In this document: piece after piece, positions 16,834 to 23,881 of the stretch
Numbering within the stretch: the stretch's first letter is position 1
How the letters are laid out: each line of letters begins with the position of its first letter
Assembly: GCA_040881785.1 (NCBI GenBank)
Contig: JBBECO010000076.1
Location: 1 to 34,977 of the forward strand
Direction: 5' to 3'
From: JACDCA01 sp040881785
GTDB taxonomy: Bacteria > Acidobacteriota > Vicinamibacteria > Vicinamibacterales > 2-12-FULL-66-21
DNA: 34,977 nucleotides
Position numbers and translations under genes: made by a program
The notes under the pieces: model-generated
Databases searched by the model: none
Seen by the model: the letters and a program-made list of their open reading frames with translations, nothing else
What the model was told of the DNA's origin: nothing

Positions 16834-17694
16834 TCAGCTCCCGATGCGGGGCGCCATCCGGCGGATCTGTCCCGAGTCCACGGTCGCACCGGTCCGCGAA
16901 ACGGTCCGGAAGTGGAGGTCGTCGCCGAGGATCTCGACCATCATGAAGGCGTTGTCGTCGTCGAACCCGGCCGCCGTCGTGTCCGACGCCTCGAGGTCTC
17001 CCTTCCGGAGCTTGCCGCCGGAGCCGGTGACGAAGTGGTGGATTCCTTTTTGGGGCTTCAGCCTCTCGTACACGTGGTCGTGCCCCGCAAACACCACCTG
17101 CACGCCGTACTGGACCAGCAGCGGCTCGAGCCGTACCCGGATGTCCACGTTCGATCCGTGGCGGCGCGCGTTGCTGTAGAGCGGGTGGTGAAAGTAGGCG
17201 ATCTTCCAGGGCTCGCTGGCCTGTTGCAGTGCGGCCTCAGTCCATTTCAGTTGGGCGGCATCCAGGATGTTGGTATCCAGCACGAAAAACCGGACGTTCT
17301 GCCGGACGAATGTGTAGTACCGCTGTCCGCGCATGTTGATCGGGGCATAGTCGATCGTGGAGATGTCGTCGTGATTGCCAAGGGCGGCCTGAAAGACGAC
17401 GCCGGCGTCGAGCAGCGGCCGGTAGGGCCGGGCGAATTTGTGTTCGAGGTCGGCCGGCTTCTGCGAGCCGTAGAAGTTGTCCCCCACCATCAGCACGAGC
17501 GCGTACGCGAACTGCTTGTGAGCCGCCACCATTTGCGCCGCCAGGTCGTCCTGCCGGCGATCGCCCGTCCCGTTGTCGCCGAGGACCGCCAGCTTCAACG
17601 AGTTCGGCGCATTCGGCAGGTCGGTCGGCGAGCCGGCCGCGAGCAGCAGGCCCGCCAGCGCAATGACCCCGAATGCGGAAACACACCGGCGCAT
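16834..17694 (-). CDS. Exported metallophosphoesterase (purple acid phosphatase-like)
   Basis: A 286-residue periplasmic enzyme. Residues 1-22 form a signal peptide. All five motifs of the calcineurin-like dinuclear-metal fold are present: LGDNGTGD (38-45), GDNFY (71-75), GNHDD (106-110), FHHP (168-171) and GHDH (204-207). It should hydrolyse a phosphoester; the substrate is unknown. It is the first gene of the minus-strand operon, 13 bp before the antiporter. The ATG at 17694 gives a normal signal peptide and has TGAGGA upstream, but the predicted sigma-54 start is near 17697, which would leave almost no leader. A longer ATG at 17724 precedes that start and is less likely. Confidence 0.85.
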   Translation of the reverse strand: MRRCVSAFGVIALAGLLLAAGSPTDLPNAPNSLKLAVLGDNGTGDRRQDDLAAQMVAAHKQFAYALVLMVGDNFYGSQKPADLEHKFARPYRPLLDAGVVFQAALGNHDDISTIDYAPINMRGQRYYTFVRQNVRFFVLDTNILDAAQLKWTEAALQQASEPWKIAYFHHPLYSNARRHGSNVDIRVRLEPLLVQYGVQVVFAGHDHVYERLKPQKGIHHFVTGSGGKLRKGDLEASDTTAAGFDDDNAFMMVEILGDDLHFRTVSRTGATVDSGQIRRMAPRIGS

Positions 17695-17707
17695 ACGCAG
17701 AGTCCTC

Positions 17708-17723
17708 AGCAACCGCACTGCCA
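17708..17723 (-). promoter_or_regulatory. Predicted sigma-54 promoter of phosphoesterase-to-activase operon
   Basis: The minus strand reads TGGCAGTGCGGTTGCT: a strong -24/-12 match with GG-N10-GC spacing, differing at two positions from the one at 2971. It lies 70 bp from the centre of enhancer D. The start would be near 17697, only a few bases before the ATG. Confidence 0.65.
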
Positions 17724-17775
17724 CACGTGAGACCCGGCGCCGGGGCCCGGGCTGGCCTCAGACCGGCCGGTGTGC

Positions 17776-17808
17776 GGGGATTTCCCCCGGCGTTGGGGGA
17801 AAGTCCAC
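17776..17808. promoter_or_regulatory. Paired-dyad enhancer D
   Basis: GGGGATTTCCCC (17776-17787, a near-perfect dyad) and GGGGAAAGTCCA (17796-17807) are 20 bp apart. It lies between the end of the tandem USP gene and the start of the phosphoesterase operon and should serve the promoter at 17708. Confidence 0.6.
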
Positions 17809-17821
17809 GTTCTCCGGCGCA

Positions 17822-18733
17822 CTAGGCTCGCAGCGTCATGACCGCGCAGTGCGCGCCTCGCACGACATGATGCGTGGTGGACCCGAAAAAAAACAGGTCG
17901 GCGGCGCTGCGACCCTGGACGCCCATCACGATCAGATCGCTGTCGAGCGCCGTCGCCAGCGACAGGATCTCGTGGCGCGGCGTACCGGTGACGACGACCT
18001 CCTGGACGGCGCAGGACGCCCGGACGGCGTCGCCGACCATCTGCCCCAGGCGCCTCTCCGCATCGCGTGTCCACGCCTCCAGGTCGACGACGGCCGGAGG
18101 GGCGAAGTCGGCGTAGAGCGGCAGGACCTCGAGGACGTGTACGACCGTGAGGGCGCCGCGGCCTTCCCGGGCCAGAGACGCCGCGTAATCGAGCGCCGCC
18201 TTCGAGCTGTCGGAGAAATCCATCGGGCACACGATCCTCGTGAAGGGCACCGGCCCGCGCGGCATGGCGTTCGGCGCCCCCGGAGGCACCGTCATCACCG
18301 GACGCCGGGACTTGCGCAGCACCTTCTCGGCCGTGGAGCCGAGGAACAGCCGTTCGAAGCCGGATCGCCCGTGCGTGCCCATCACGATCAGATCGACGCT
18401 CAGGCGGTCGGCCTGCATCAGGATCTCGCGGTAGACGTCCGGCGCCTCCTCGACCAGGACGTCGACCCGCACGCCCGGGACCTGTTCGGCGCTGACGAGC
18501 CGTTCCACCTGCTGCGCCACCAGGCGCCGGTCGACGGGAGGCAGCATCACCGGTGGCGCCGTGTCCGCCCCGGCGTAGTACGGGGCCGGCGTGACCACCC
18601 CTGCCGGCGGCACGACGTGCAGGGCGGTGACGGTCGATCCATAGCAGCGCGCGACGCCCAGCGCGTGATCCAGCGCCCGGCGGGAAAAGTCTGAAAAGTC
18701 TACGGGACAGAGGATCTGTTTGAACTCGATCAT
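17822..18733 (-). CDS. Tandem-domain universal stress protein
   Basis: A 303-residue soluble protein made of two UspA domains (about residues 1-150 and 163-303). Each keeps an ATP-binding signature of the G-x2-G-x9-G-S type: GTHGRSGFERLFLGS and GVQGRSAADLFFFGS. Both strands begin with the usual ILCPVDFSDFS and IVCPMDFSDSS phrases. The start at 18733 (MIEFKQILCPVDFS) is preceded by GGAGG; the open frame upstream of it is not real. The gene diverges from the dead P-type ATPase and shares enhancer E with it. Role: ATP-binding stress protein; its partner is unknown. Confidence 0.92.
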   Translation of the reverse strand: MIEFKQILCPVDFSDFSRRALDHALGVARCYGSTVTALHVVPPAGVVTPAPYYAGADTAPPVMLPPVDRRLVAQQVERLVSAEQVPGVRVDVLVEEAPDVYREILMQADRLSVDLIVMGTHGRSGFERLFLGSTAEKVLRKSRRPVMTVPPGAPNAMPRGPVPFTRIVCPMDFSDSSKAALDYAASLAREGRGALTVVHVLEVLPLYADFAPPAVVDLEAWTRDAERRLGQMVGDAVRASCAVQEVVVTGTPRHEILSLATALDSDLIVMGVQGRSAADLFFFGSTTHHVVRGAHCAVMTLRA

Positions 18734-18760
18734 TGACGGCCTCCGGCAGCTCCGCATCAG

Positions 18761-18776
18761 TGCAGACGGCGCGCCA
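18761..18776 (-). promoter_or_regulatory. Predicted sigma-54 promoter of tandem USP
   Basis: The minus strand reads TGGCGCGCCGTCTGCA: GG, ten bases, GC, with good TGGC and TGCA halves. It lies 70.5 bp from the centre of enhancer E, the mirror image of the promoter at 18914. The start would be near 18750, leaving a 17-base leader that contains the GGAGG ribosome site. Confidence 0.6.
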
Positions 18777-18828
18777 TCCGTCCGGCACCGCAGGGGCCTC
18801 GTGATCCATTCACGCCGATCACGGCGAC

Positions 18829-18861
18829 GGGGAATATTCCACAGCCGACGGAATATTCCCC
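18829..18861. promoter_or_regulatory. Paired-dyad enhancer E, symmetric and divergent
   Basis: Two identical perfect palindromes, GGAATATTCC (18831-18840 and 18850-18859), 19 bp apart. The flanking bases make the whole 33-bp element itself symmetric: it begins GGGGAATATTCC and ends GGAATATTCCCC. It is the clearest member of the set. Predicted sigma-54 promoters lie at equal distance (70.5 bp) on each side, driving the USP to the left and the ATPase-like gene to the right. Confidence 0.7.
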
Positions 18862-18913
18862 GGCTTCCCGGGGCGGGGTGGCGGCCGCCGCCGGGACGGG
18901 CGGGTTGCCGGGC

Positions 18914-18929
18914 TGGCACTCGGCTTGCC
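18914..18929 (+). promoter_or_regulatory. Predicted sigma-54 promoter of ATPase-like/LDT operon
   Basis: TGGCACTCGGCTTGCC is a textbook -24/-12 element: TGGCAC, five bases, TTGC. The transcript would start near 18940, 26 bp before the ATG at 18966, with GAAGG as ribosome site. Confidence 0.75.
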
Positions 18930-18965
18930 GCAGACTTGAGGGAGATTCTTCCCGAAGGTATTTTC

Positions 18966-20666
18966 ATGCAACCGCACACAGCCGAAACCATTGGCGCCGT
19001 CACCGTCGTCTGCACCTCGAGAACCGGCCCGCTGACGGGCCACGCGATGATGGTGACCGACGTCCGCTCCGCGACGCGGGCGTATGGAGTCACCGGCGAC
19101 GGATATGCCCCCGGGGGGACGTTCGTCACGGGCGGACGCGCCGTCCCGGCCGATTCGGACCCGGATCTCTGGCTCACGCTGAGAATTGCGGCGACGACGA
19201 GTCACGCCGACGTGACGGAGACAGCCGGTGGCTGGACGCCGCGCGGCGATCCCATGGACGCGGCGCTGACCGTGGCCGCTCGGAAGGCCGGAATCGAGCG
19301 CAGCGAGATGCTGTTCCGGGCATCCGAGATCGCCACGCTGCCGTATTCCGTCCGGCGGGGGCTGATGGCCACCTTCCATCGCGGCCTCCACGGCGGCACG
19401 CTGACCGCCTGTGTGAAAGGCGTCCCGGATCGCGTGCTGGCTCTCTGCAGTCACGTGCAGTCGGATGGCGCGCGGGTGCCGCTCGACGACGTCGCGCGGG
19501 CGTCGGTGCTCACGGCCAACCGGCTCATGGCGACACGCGGCCTCCGCGTGATTGCGCTGGCGCGTGGCAACGTCGACCGTCCGCAGGAGGACGGCCTGGC
19601 GAATCTCACGTTCGCGGGCCTCATCGGCCTCTCGGATCCGCCGGCGCCGGGAGCCGCCGAAGCCATCGAAACGTTCCGCCAGGCCGGCGTGCGCACCGTG
19701 ATGCTCACCGGGGATCAGCGCGAGACCGCGGCCGCGACGGCAGGCGAGCTCGGTCTCGAGCACGGGTCCCCCGCGGTGCTCGACGGTCCGGAGCTGGAGT
19801 GCATGCCGGACGTCGATCTGCGCGAGCGGCTCGGCCGGACCAACGTCTTCAGCCGCGTGACGCCGCAGGCCGTGCGCCGGATCGTCAATGGCCTGCGCAT
19901 GCGCGGCGAGGTGGTCATGATGGTGGGGCAGCCCGTGACCCGGGCGGCGACGTTGCGGCCCAGTACGGTGGCCGCGCCGGCCTGGCGAAGCGCCACGGCT
20001 CTCGACGAGATCGTGAGCGCCATCCGCGAGGGACGCGTCTACATCGACAACGTCCGGAAGCTGGTGTTCTACATCGTCAGTTGCGGCCTCGCCGGGACCC
20101 TGCTGTTCCTCGGGGCCGGGGGGTTCGGCTGGTCGATGCCCGTGGCACACGCGGTCTGGCTCGCGCTCGTGACGGCGGTGTTTCCGGCGCTGGCGCTCAA
20201 AGCCGAGCCCGCACAGCCGGATGTCATGCGGCGTCCTCCGCGTACCTTGCGCGCGGCCCTGATGTCGCCGGCCTTCGTTCGTGCGGTGGTTGTCTATGCG
20301 GCGTTTCTGACGGTGGCAACGCTGCTCGTCGTCGGGTGGAGTCGGGCCGCGGGGATCCCGGCCGAGCGCGCGATGACGATGAACTTCATGGCGCTCGGGC
20401 TCGCGCAGCTGCTGCACCTGGGCAACGCACGGGATCGCGGGCCCGTTCTGAGTCCGGCCCGCGCACTCGCCAACGCCCCGGCGCTCTTTGCCGTCACCCT
20501 GGCCCTGACGCTCCAGGTGATGACCGTCACGGCGGCGCCGCTGCGCGAGTGGCTGAACCTGACACCTCTCGCCGCGACCGACTGGGCGGTCGTCGCCGCA
20601 GCCGGCGTTCTGCCGGCTCTTGCCGGCCAGCTCCTGAAGCGGACCCATCGCGCGAGGATCGTGTGA
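18966..20666 (+). CDS. Truncated, catalytically dead P-type ATPase-like protein
   Basis: A 566-residue protein matching the C-terminal two thirds of a P2-type cation ATPase. It begins just before the phosphorylation motif, so M1-M4, the actuator domain and the PEGL helix are absent. The motif DKTGTLT reads SRTGPLT (residues 18-24), removing the phosphorylated Asp. KGVPDR and LTGD are kept, but the hinge GDGxND is replaced by VGQPVTR, and the M6 ion-site NLVTDG reads ALVTAV. Six hydrophobic segments matching M5-M10 remain. The frame is intact, has a strong sigma-54 promoter and is coupled to the next gene, so it looks like a retained pseudoenzyme, not a decaying gene. A regulatory or scaffold role is inference. 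Confidence 0.85.
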   Translation: MQPHTAETIGAVTVVCTSRTGPLTGHAMMVTDVRSATRAYGVTGDGYAPGGTFVTGGRAVPADSDPDLWLTLRIAATTSHADVTETAGGWTPRGDPMDAALTVAARKAGIERSEMLFRASEIATLPYSVRRGLMATFHRGLHGGTLTACVKGVPDRVLALCSHVQSDGARVPLDDVARASVLTANRLMATRGLRVIALARGNVDRPQEDGLANLTFAGLIGLSDPPAPGAAEAIETFRQAGVRTVMLTGDQRETAAATAGELGLEHGSPAVLDGPELECMPDVDLRERLGRTNVFSRVTPQAVRRIVNGLRMRGEVVMMVGQPVTRAATLRPSTVAAPAWRSATALDEIVSAIREGRVYIDNVRKLVFYIVSCGLAGTLLFLGAGGFGWSMPVAHAVWLALVTAVFPALALKAEPAQPDVMRRPPRTLRAALMSPAFVRAVVVYAAFLTVATLLVVGWSRAAGIPAERAMTMNFMALGLAQLLHLGNARDRGPVLSPARALANAPALFAVTLALTLQVMTVTAAPLREWLNLTPLAATDWAVVAAAGVLPALAGQLLKRTHRARIV

Positions 20667-21532
20667 CCGTTCGGGCTCTCGCCGGTGCCGCGCTCCTGGC
20701 CGCAGGCGTCGCGCTCGCGGCGGCGGACCCGTCGTCGTCGCTCGTCGGGGGTGTGGCGCAGCACACGTCCTCGAAAGGCGAGACGCTCCAGTCGCTCGGT
20801 GCGCGCTACGGCATCGACGTGGCTGCGCTGAGGGCCGACAACGGCCTCGAGGCCCGTACGGCGATCCGCATCGGCCAGGTGCTCCTCATCGACAACCGGC
20901 ATGCCGTCCCCGACGGCGTCGAGGAAGAGACCATTGTCGTCAACGTGCCGCAGCGCATGCTGTTCTACCGCAGCGGCGGCCGGACACTCGGTTTCCCTGT
21001 GGCTGTCGGCAGCAGCGGCTGGCGCACGCCGCTCCGCCCGTTCACCGTCGTGGCCAAGGAAACCGACCCGACGTGGGACGTGCCCGAGTCGATTGCGGCC
21101 GAGGCCCGGGCAAAGGGGAAGCCCCTCCCCCGGGCCATTCCGCCCGGCCCTTCGAACCCGCTCGGCCGACACTGGCTCGGCCTGAGTGTCGGCGTCATCG
21201 GCATTCACGGGACCAACGCGCCCGGCAGTATCTTTCGCGCCGGTACGCACGGCTGCATCCGCGTGCATCCCGATGACATCGCGCGGCTGTTCGACCTTGT
21301 CGCCGTCGGGACGCCCGGGAGGTTCGTGTACGAGCCGGTGCTGGTCGCGCAGGAGGGGAACGATGTGTTTCTCGAGGTCCACGCCGATGTCTACCGGCGC
21401 AGCGCGGTCAGCGCCATGGACCGGGCGATTGCGCGTGCCGGCGAGCTCGGTCTGACGGATCGGATCGACTGGGTGCGGGCGGCTGCGGTCGTCGCGGCAC
21501 GGCATGGCGTGGCGCGGCTCGTGTCCAGGTGA
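20663..21532 (+). CDS. L,D-transpeptidase with LysM domain
   Basis: A 289-residue exported cell-wall enzyme. Residues 4-21 form a signal peptide; residues 36-76 are a LysM peptidoglycan-binding domain (SSKGETLQSLGARYGID...IRIGQVLLID); residues 90-215 are the YkuD-type L,D-transpeptidase domain with IHGTNAPGSIFRAGTHGCIRV (catalytic H196 and C198, and H182). It makes 3-3 crosslinks or attaches proteins to peptidoglycan. The GTG at 20663 overlaps the stop of the ATPase-like gene in GTGA, so the two are translated together from the sigma-54 promoter at 18914. The long open frame upstream of 20663 is antisense noise. Confidence 0.9.
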   Translation: MTVRALAGAALLAAGVALAAADPSSSLVGGVAQHTSSKGETLQSLGARYGIDVAALRADNGLEARTAIRIGQVLLIDNRHAVPDGVEEETIVVNVPQRMLFYRSGGRTLGFPVAVGSSGWRTPLRPFTVVAKETDPTWDVPESIAAEARAKGKPLPRAIPPGPSNPLGRHWLGLSVGVIGIHGTNAPGSIFRAGTHGCIRVHPDDIARLFDLVAVGTPGRFVYEPVLVAQEGNDVFLEVHADVYRRSAVSAMDRAIARAGELGLTDRIDWVRAAAVVAARHGVARLVSR

Positions 21533-21574
21533 GACTCGGCGGGAAGGGGCCACACGCGTGCGCCACGGCCGGGC

Positions 21575-21604
21575 TTTACGGTTTCTCCCGATTCGCACTA
21601 CAGT
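21575..21604 (+). promoter_or_regulatory. Possible sigma-70 promoter of the nitrate-reductase-like operon
   Basis: TTTACG (21575-21580) and TACAGT (21599-21604) are separated by 18 bases and sit about 46 bp before the ATG at 21650. Both hexamers are weak matches. The 117-base gap has no paired-dyad enhancer and no good sigma-54 element. Confidence 0.25.
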
Positions 21605-21649
21605 GAGCGAAGCGTCGGCCGTGCAGGACCTGCTGGCGCGGGAGACTGC

Positions 21650-23881
21650 ATGGCGACGCACGCATCCACGGCTTGGCGCAACCTCGCCTATGCCACGTTC
21701 TCAATGGCCCTCGCGTTTGCCGCGTGGGGCCTGATCAGCGCGTTCGCGCCGACCTTCCGATCCCAGTTCAATCTCTCCGCGCAGGCGACCGCGTTTCTCG
21801 TCGCCGTTCCGGTGCTGCTCGGCGCGCTCGCACGGCTGCCGATCGGGATCCTGACGGACCGCTTCGGCGGGCGCATCGTCTTCACGCTGCTGTTTGCGTT
21901 CGTGGCAGTCGCCTGCTGGCTGGTGCCGCAGGCCGGGAGCTATCAGCAGCTGCTCGTGTACGGGTTCCTGCTCGGCGTGGCGGGCGCCTCGTTCGCGGTG
22001 GGCATCGGGTTTTCGTCGCGGTGGTTCCCCCCCGAGCAGCAGGGCACGGCGCTCGGTATCTATGGCCTCGGCAACATGGGACATTCCGCCGCGGTGTTCC
22101 TGGGGCCGGTCGTGGCCGCGCAGTTCGGGCGCGACGCCGTGTTCTATACCGTGGCCGTCCTGTCGGCCGTGTGGGCGGTGCTGTTCTTTGCGCTGGCGCG
22201 CAACGCGCCCGTCACGGTGCGACCGGCCTCGTTCTCGGCGATGCTCGCGGTCCTCGCGAACGAGCGTCTCGCATGGGCGCTCTCGGCCTTCTACTTCCTC
22301 ACCTTCGGCGGGTTTGTCGCCTTTTCGGTGTACCTCCCGACGCTCCTGCGCGACGAGTTCGGTTTGACGATGGCGGACGCCGGCTTCCGGACGGCCGGCT
22401 TCGTCGTGCTGGCGACGCTGATGCGGCCGGTGGGGGGCCTCCTGTCGGACCGGATCGGCGGCGCGCGGGTGCTCTCGGGCGTGCTGGCCGGCGTCGTGCC
22501 GTTCGCGCTGCTGCTGATGTGGCCGACGATGCTGCCGTTCACGGTTGGCGCGCTGGGGTGTGCCGCGCTGCTCGGCGCCGGCAATGGCGCGGTGTTCAAG
22601 CTGGTGCCGCAGTTCTTCCCGCACAGCGTCGCGACGGTCACGGGGCTGGTGGGTGCCATCGGGGGCATGGGCGGGTTCTTCCCGCCGCTGCTGCTCGGCT
22701 TCTTCCGTGACCGCATCGGCGCCGTATGGCCCGGCTTTGGTCTGCTGGCGCTCGTCGCCGCCGGCCTGTGGGTGCTGAACGCGAAGCTGTTCATGACCCG
22801 CCAGCGCGCCATGGAGCGCGGCGGCGCCACGTTGTTGACGTCGCGGCAGGCGGAACAGTTTCGCGCCGGTGCGTGGGCGACCATGGCCACGGCGCTGCTC
22901 GTCGCGGCGATCGTGGTGGGCTCGCGAAACCTGCAGCACTTCGATCCGGCGCTCGTGGTCTACACGTTCGCCGTGATCATGGCGACATGGGGCATCGTCT
23001 ATCACTACGCGATCTGGCTGAACAAGCCGCCGACGCGGCGCTTCTTCGAACGGACCTTCGAGTTGATGCGGGCGGAAGGCCCGTTGCGGAGCGTCGCCGT
23101 GCTGTCGGGGGCCTTCGCGACGCACATGCTGGGGCAGACGTTCATCCGCCAGCGCTCCGTGGGCCGGTGGTGGATGCACCAGCTGCTGTTCTGGGGCTGC
23201 CTGCTGGCGGTCGCCATCACGTTCCCGCTGGTCTTCGGCTGGATCCACTTCGGGTCGGCGCCCGACGACCAGATGACCTACGTCACGTATGTGTTCGGCT
23301 TTCCGACCGGGTCCTTCCGGATCCGGACCGTCCTCTCGTGGCTGTTGTTCCACGGGCTCGACATCGCGGCGGTGCTCGTGCTCGGCGGCGTGACGCTCGC
23401 CGTCTGGCGGCGGCTGCGGGACCGCGGCGCGCTCGCGCTCCAGGACTTCGCCGCCGATTTCCTTCCGCTGATCCTGCTCTTTGCGATCTCGATCACCGGG
23501 CTCGCGCTCACGGCGTCGACGATCTGGTTCGGCGGGGCGTTCTACGGGTTCCTGTCCATCCTGCACGCGATCACGGTGATCGGCGCGCTGCTGTATCTGC
23601 CGTTCGGCAAGTTCTTCCATATCTTCCAGCGGCCGGCGCAGCTCGGCGTGAAGTTGTATCAACAGCACGGCGCGCGTGATCCCGGCGCGATGTGCGCGCG
23701 GTGCGGGGAACGATATGCCTCGAGGATGCAGATCGACGACCTGCGTCGCGTACTGCCGGAGCTTGGGTTCGATTACCGGATCGAGGGTCCTGCGGAAACC
23801 TGGCAGGGGCTGTGCCCGGCGTGCAAGCGGACGACGCTGGCCACGGCTCAATTGAGACTGAAGGAAGAGGCCCGTGGCTAA
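21650..23881 (+). CDS. Nitrate/nitrite-type MFS transporter fused to membrane cytochrome b-like domain
   Basis: A 743-residue membrane protein with three parts. Residues 1-390 form a 12-helix MFS transporter of the nitrate/nitrite porter type (GILTDRFGGR, FSSRWFPPEQQGTALGIYGLGNMG, VGAIGGMGGFFPP). Residues 410-675 are a second set of about five or six helices with histidines suitable as haem ligands (ATHMLGQTF, WWMHQLLFWG, LFHGLDIA, LHAITVIG, KFFHIFQ), as in NarI-like subunits. The tail has two CxxC knuckles (CARCG, CPAC), perhaps a zinc or redox site. GGAG lies before the ATG. It overlaps the molybdoenzyme gene by 8 bp. Inferred role: nitrate import plus quinol oxidation for the reductase. 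Confidence 0.82.
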   Translation: MATHASTAWRNLAYATFSMALAFAAWGLISAFAPTFRSQFNLSAQATAFLVAVPVLLGALARLPIGILTDRFGGRIVFTLLFAFVAVACWLVPQAGSYQQLLVYGFLLGVAGASFAVGIGFSSRWFPPEQQGTALGIYGLGNMGHSAAVFLGPVVAAQFGRDAVFYTVAVLSAVWAVLFFALARNAPVTVRPASFSAMLAVLANERLAWALSAFYFLTFGGFVAFSVYLPTLLRDEFGLTMADAGFRTAGFVVLATLMRPVGGLLSDRIGGARVLSGVLAGVVPFALLLMWPTMLPFTVGALGCAALLGAGNGAVFKLVPQFFPHSVATVTGLVGAIGGMGGFFPPLLLGFFRDRIGAVWPGFGLLALVAAGLWVLNAKLFMTRQRAMERGGATLLTSRQAEQFRAGAWATMATALLVAAIVVGSRNLQHFDPALVVYTFAVIMATWGIVYHYAIWLNKPPTRRFFERTFELMRAEGPLRSVAVLSGAFATHMLGQTFIRQRSVGRWWMHQLLFWGCLLAVAITFPLVFGWIHFGSAPDDQMTYVTYVFGFPTGSFRIRTVLSWLLFHGLDIAAVLVLGGVTLAVWRRLRDRGALALQDFAADFLPLILLFAISITGLALTASTIWFGGAFYGFLSILHAITVIGALLYLPFGKFFHIFQRPAQLGVKLYQQHGARDPGAMCARCGERYASRMQIDDLRRVLPELGFDYRIEGPAETWQGLCPACKRTTLATAQLRLKEEARG

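Noticed and set aside
17735..17765. GC-rich hairpin after the tandem USP as a terminator
   Set aside because: Self-complementary CCGG-rich stretches are expected at this GC content, and there is no T-run on the minus strand.
18720..18965. Possible missing N-terminal half of the P-type ATPase in a shifted frame
   Set aside because: The gap is only regulatory sequence and then a divergent USP gene. No M1-M4, actuator or PEGL sequence is visible in any frame, so this is a true truncation and not a frameshift.
21533..21649. Sigma-54 element before the nitrate-reductase-like operon
   Set aside because: A GG-N10-GC match exists, but its -12 half is GCGC, it nearly touches the start codon, and there is no paired-dyad enhancer.
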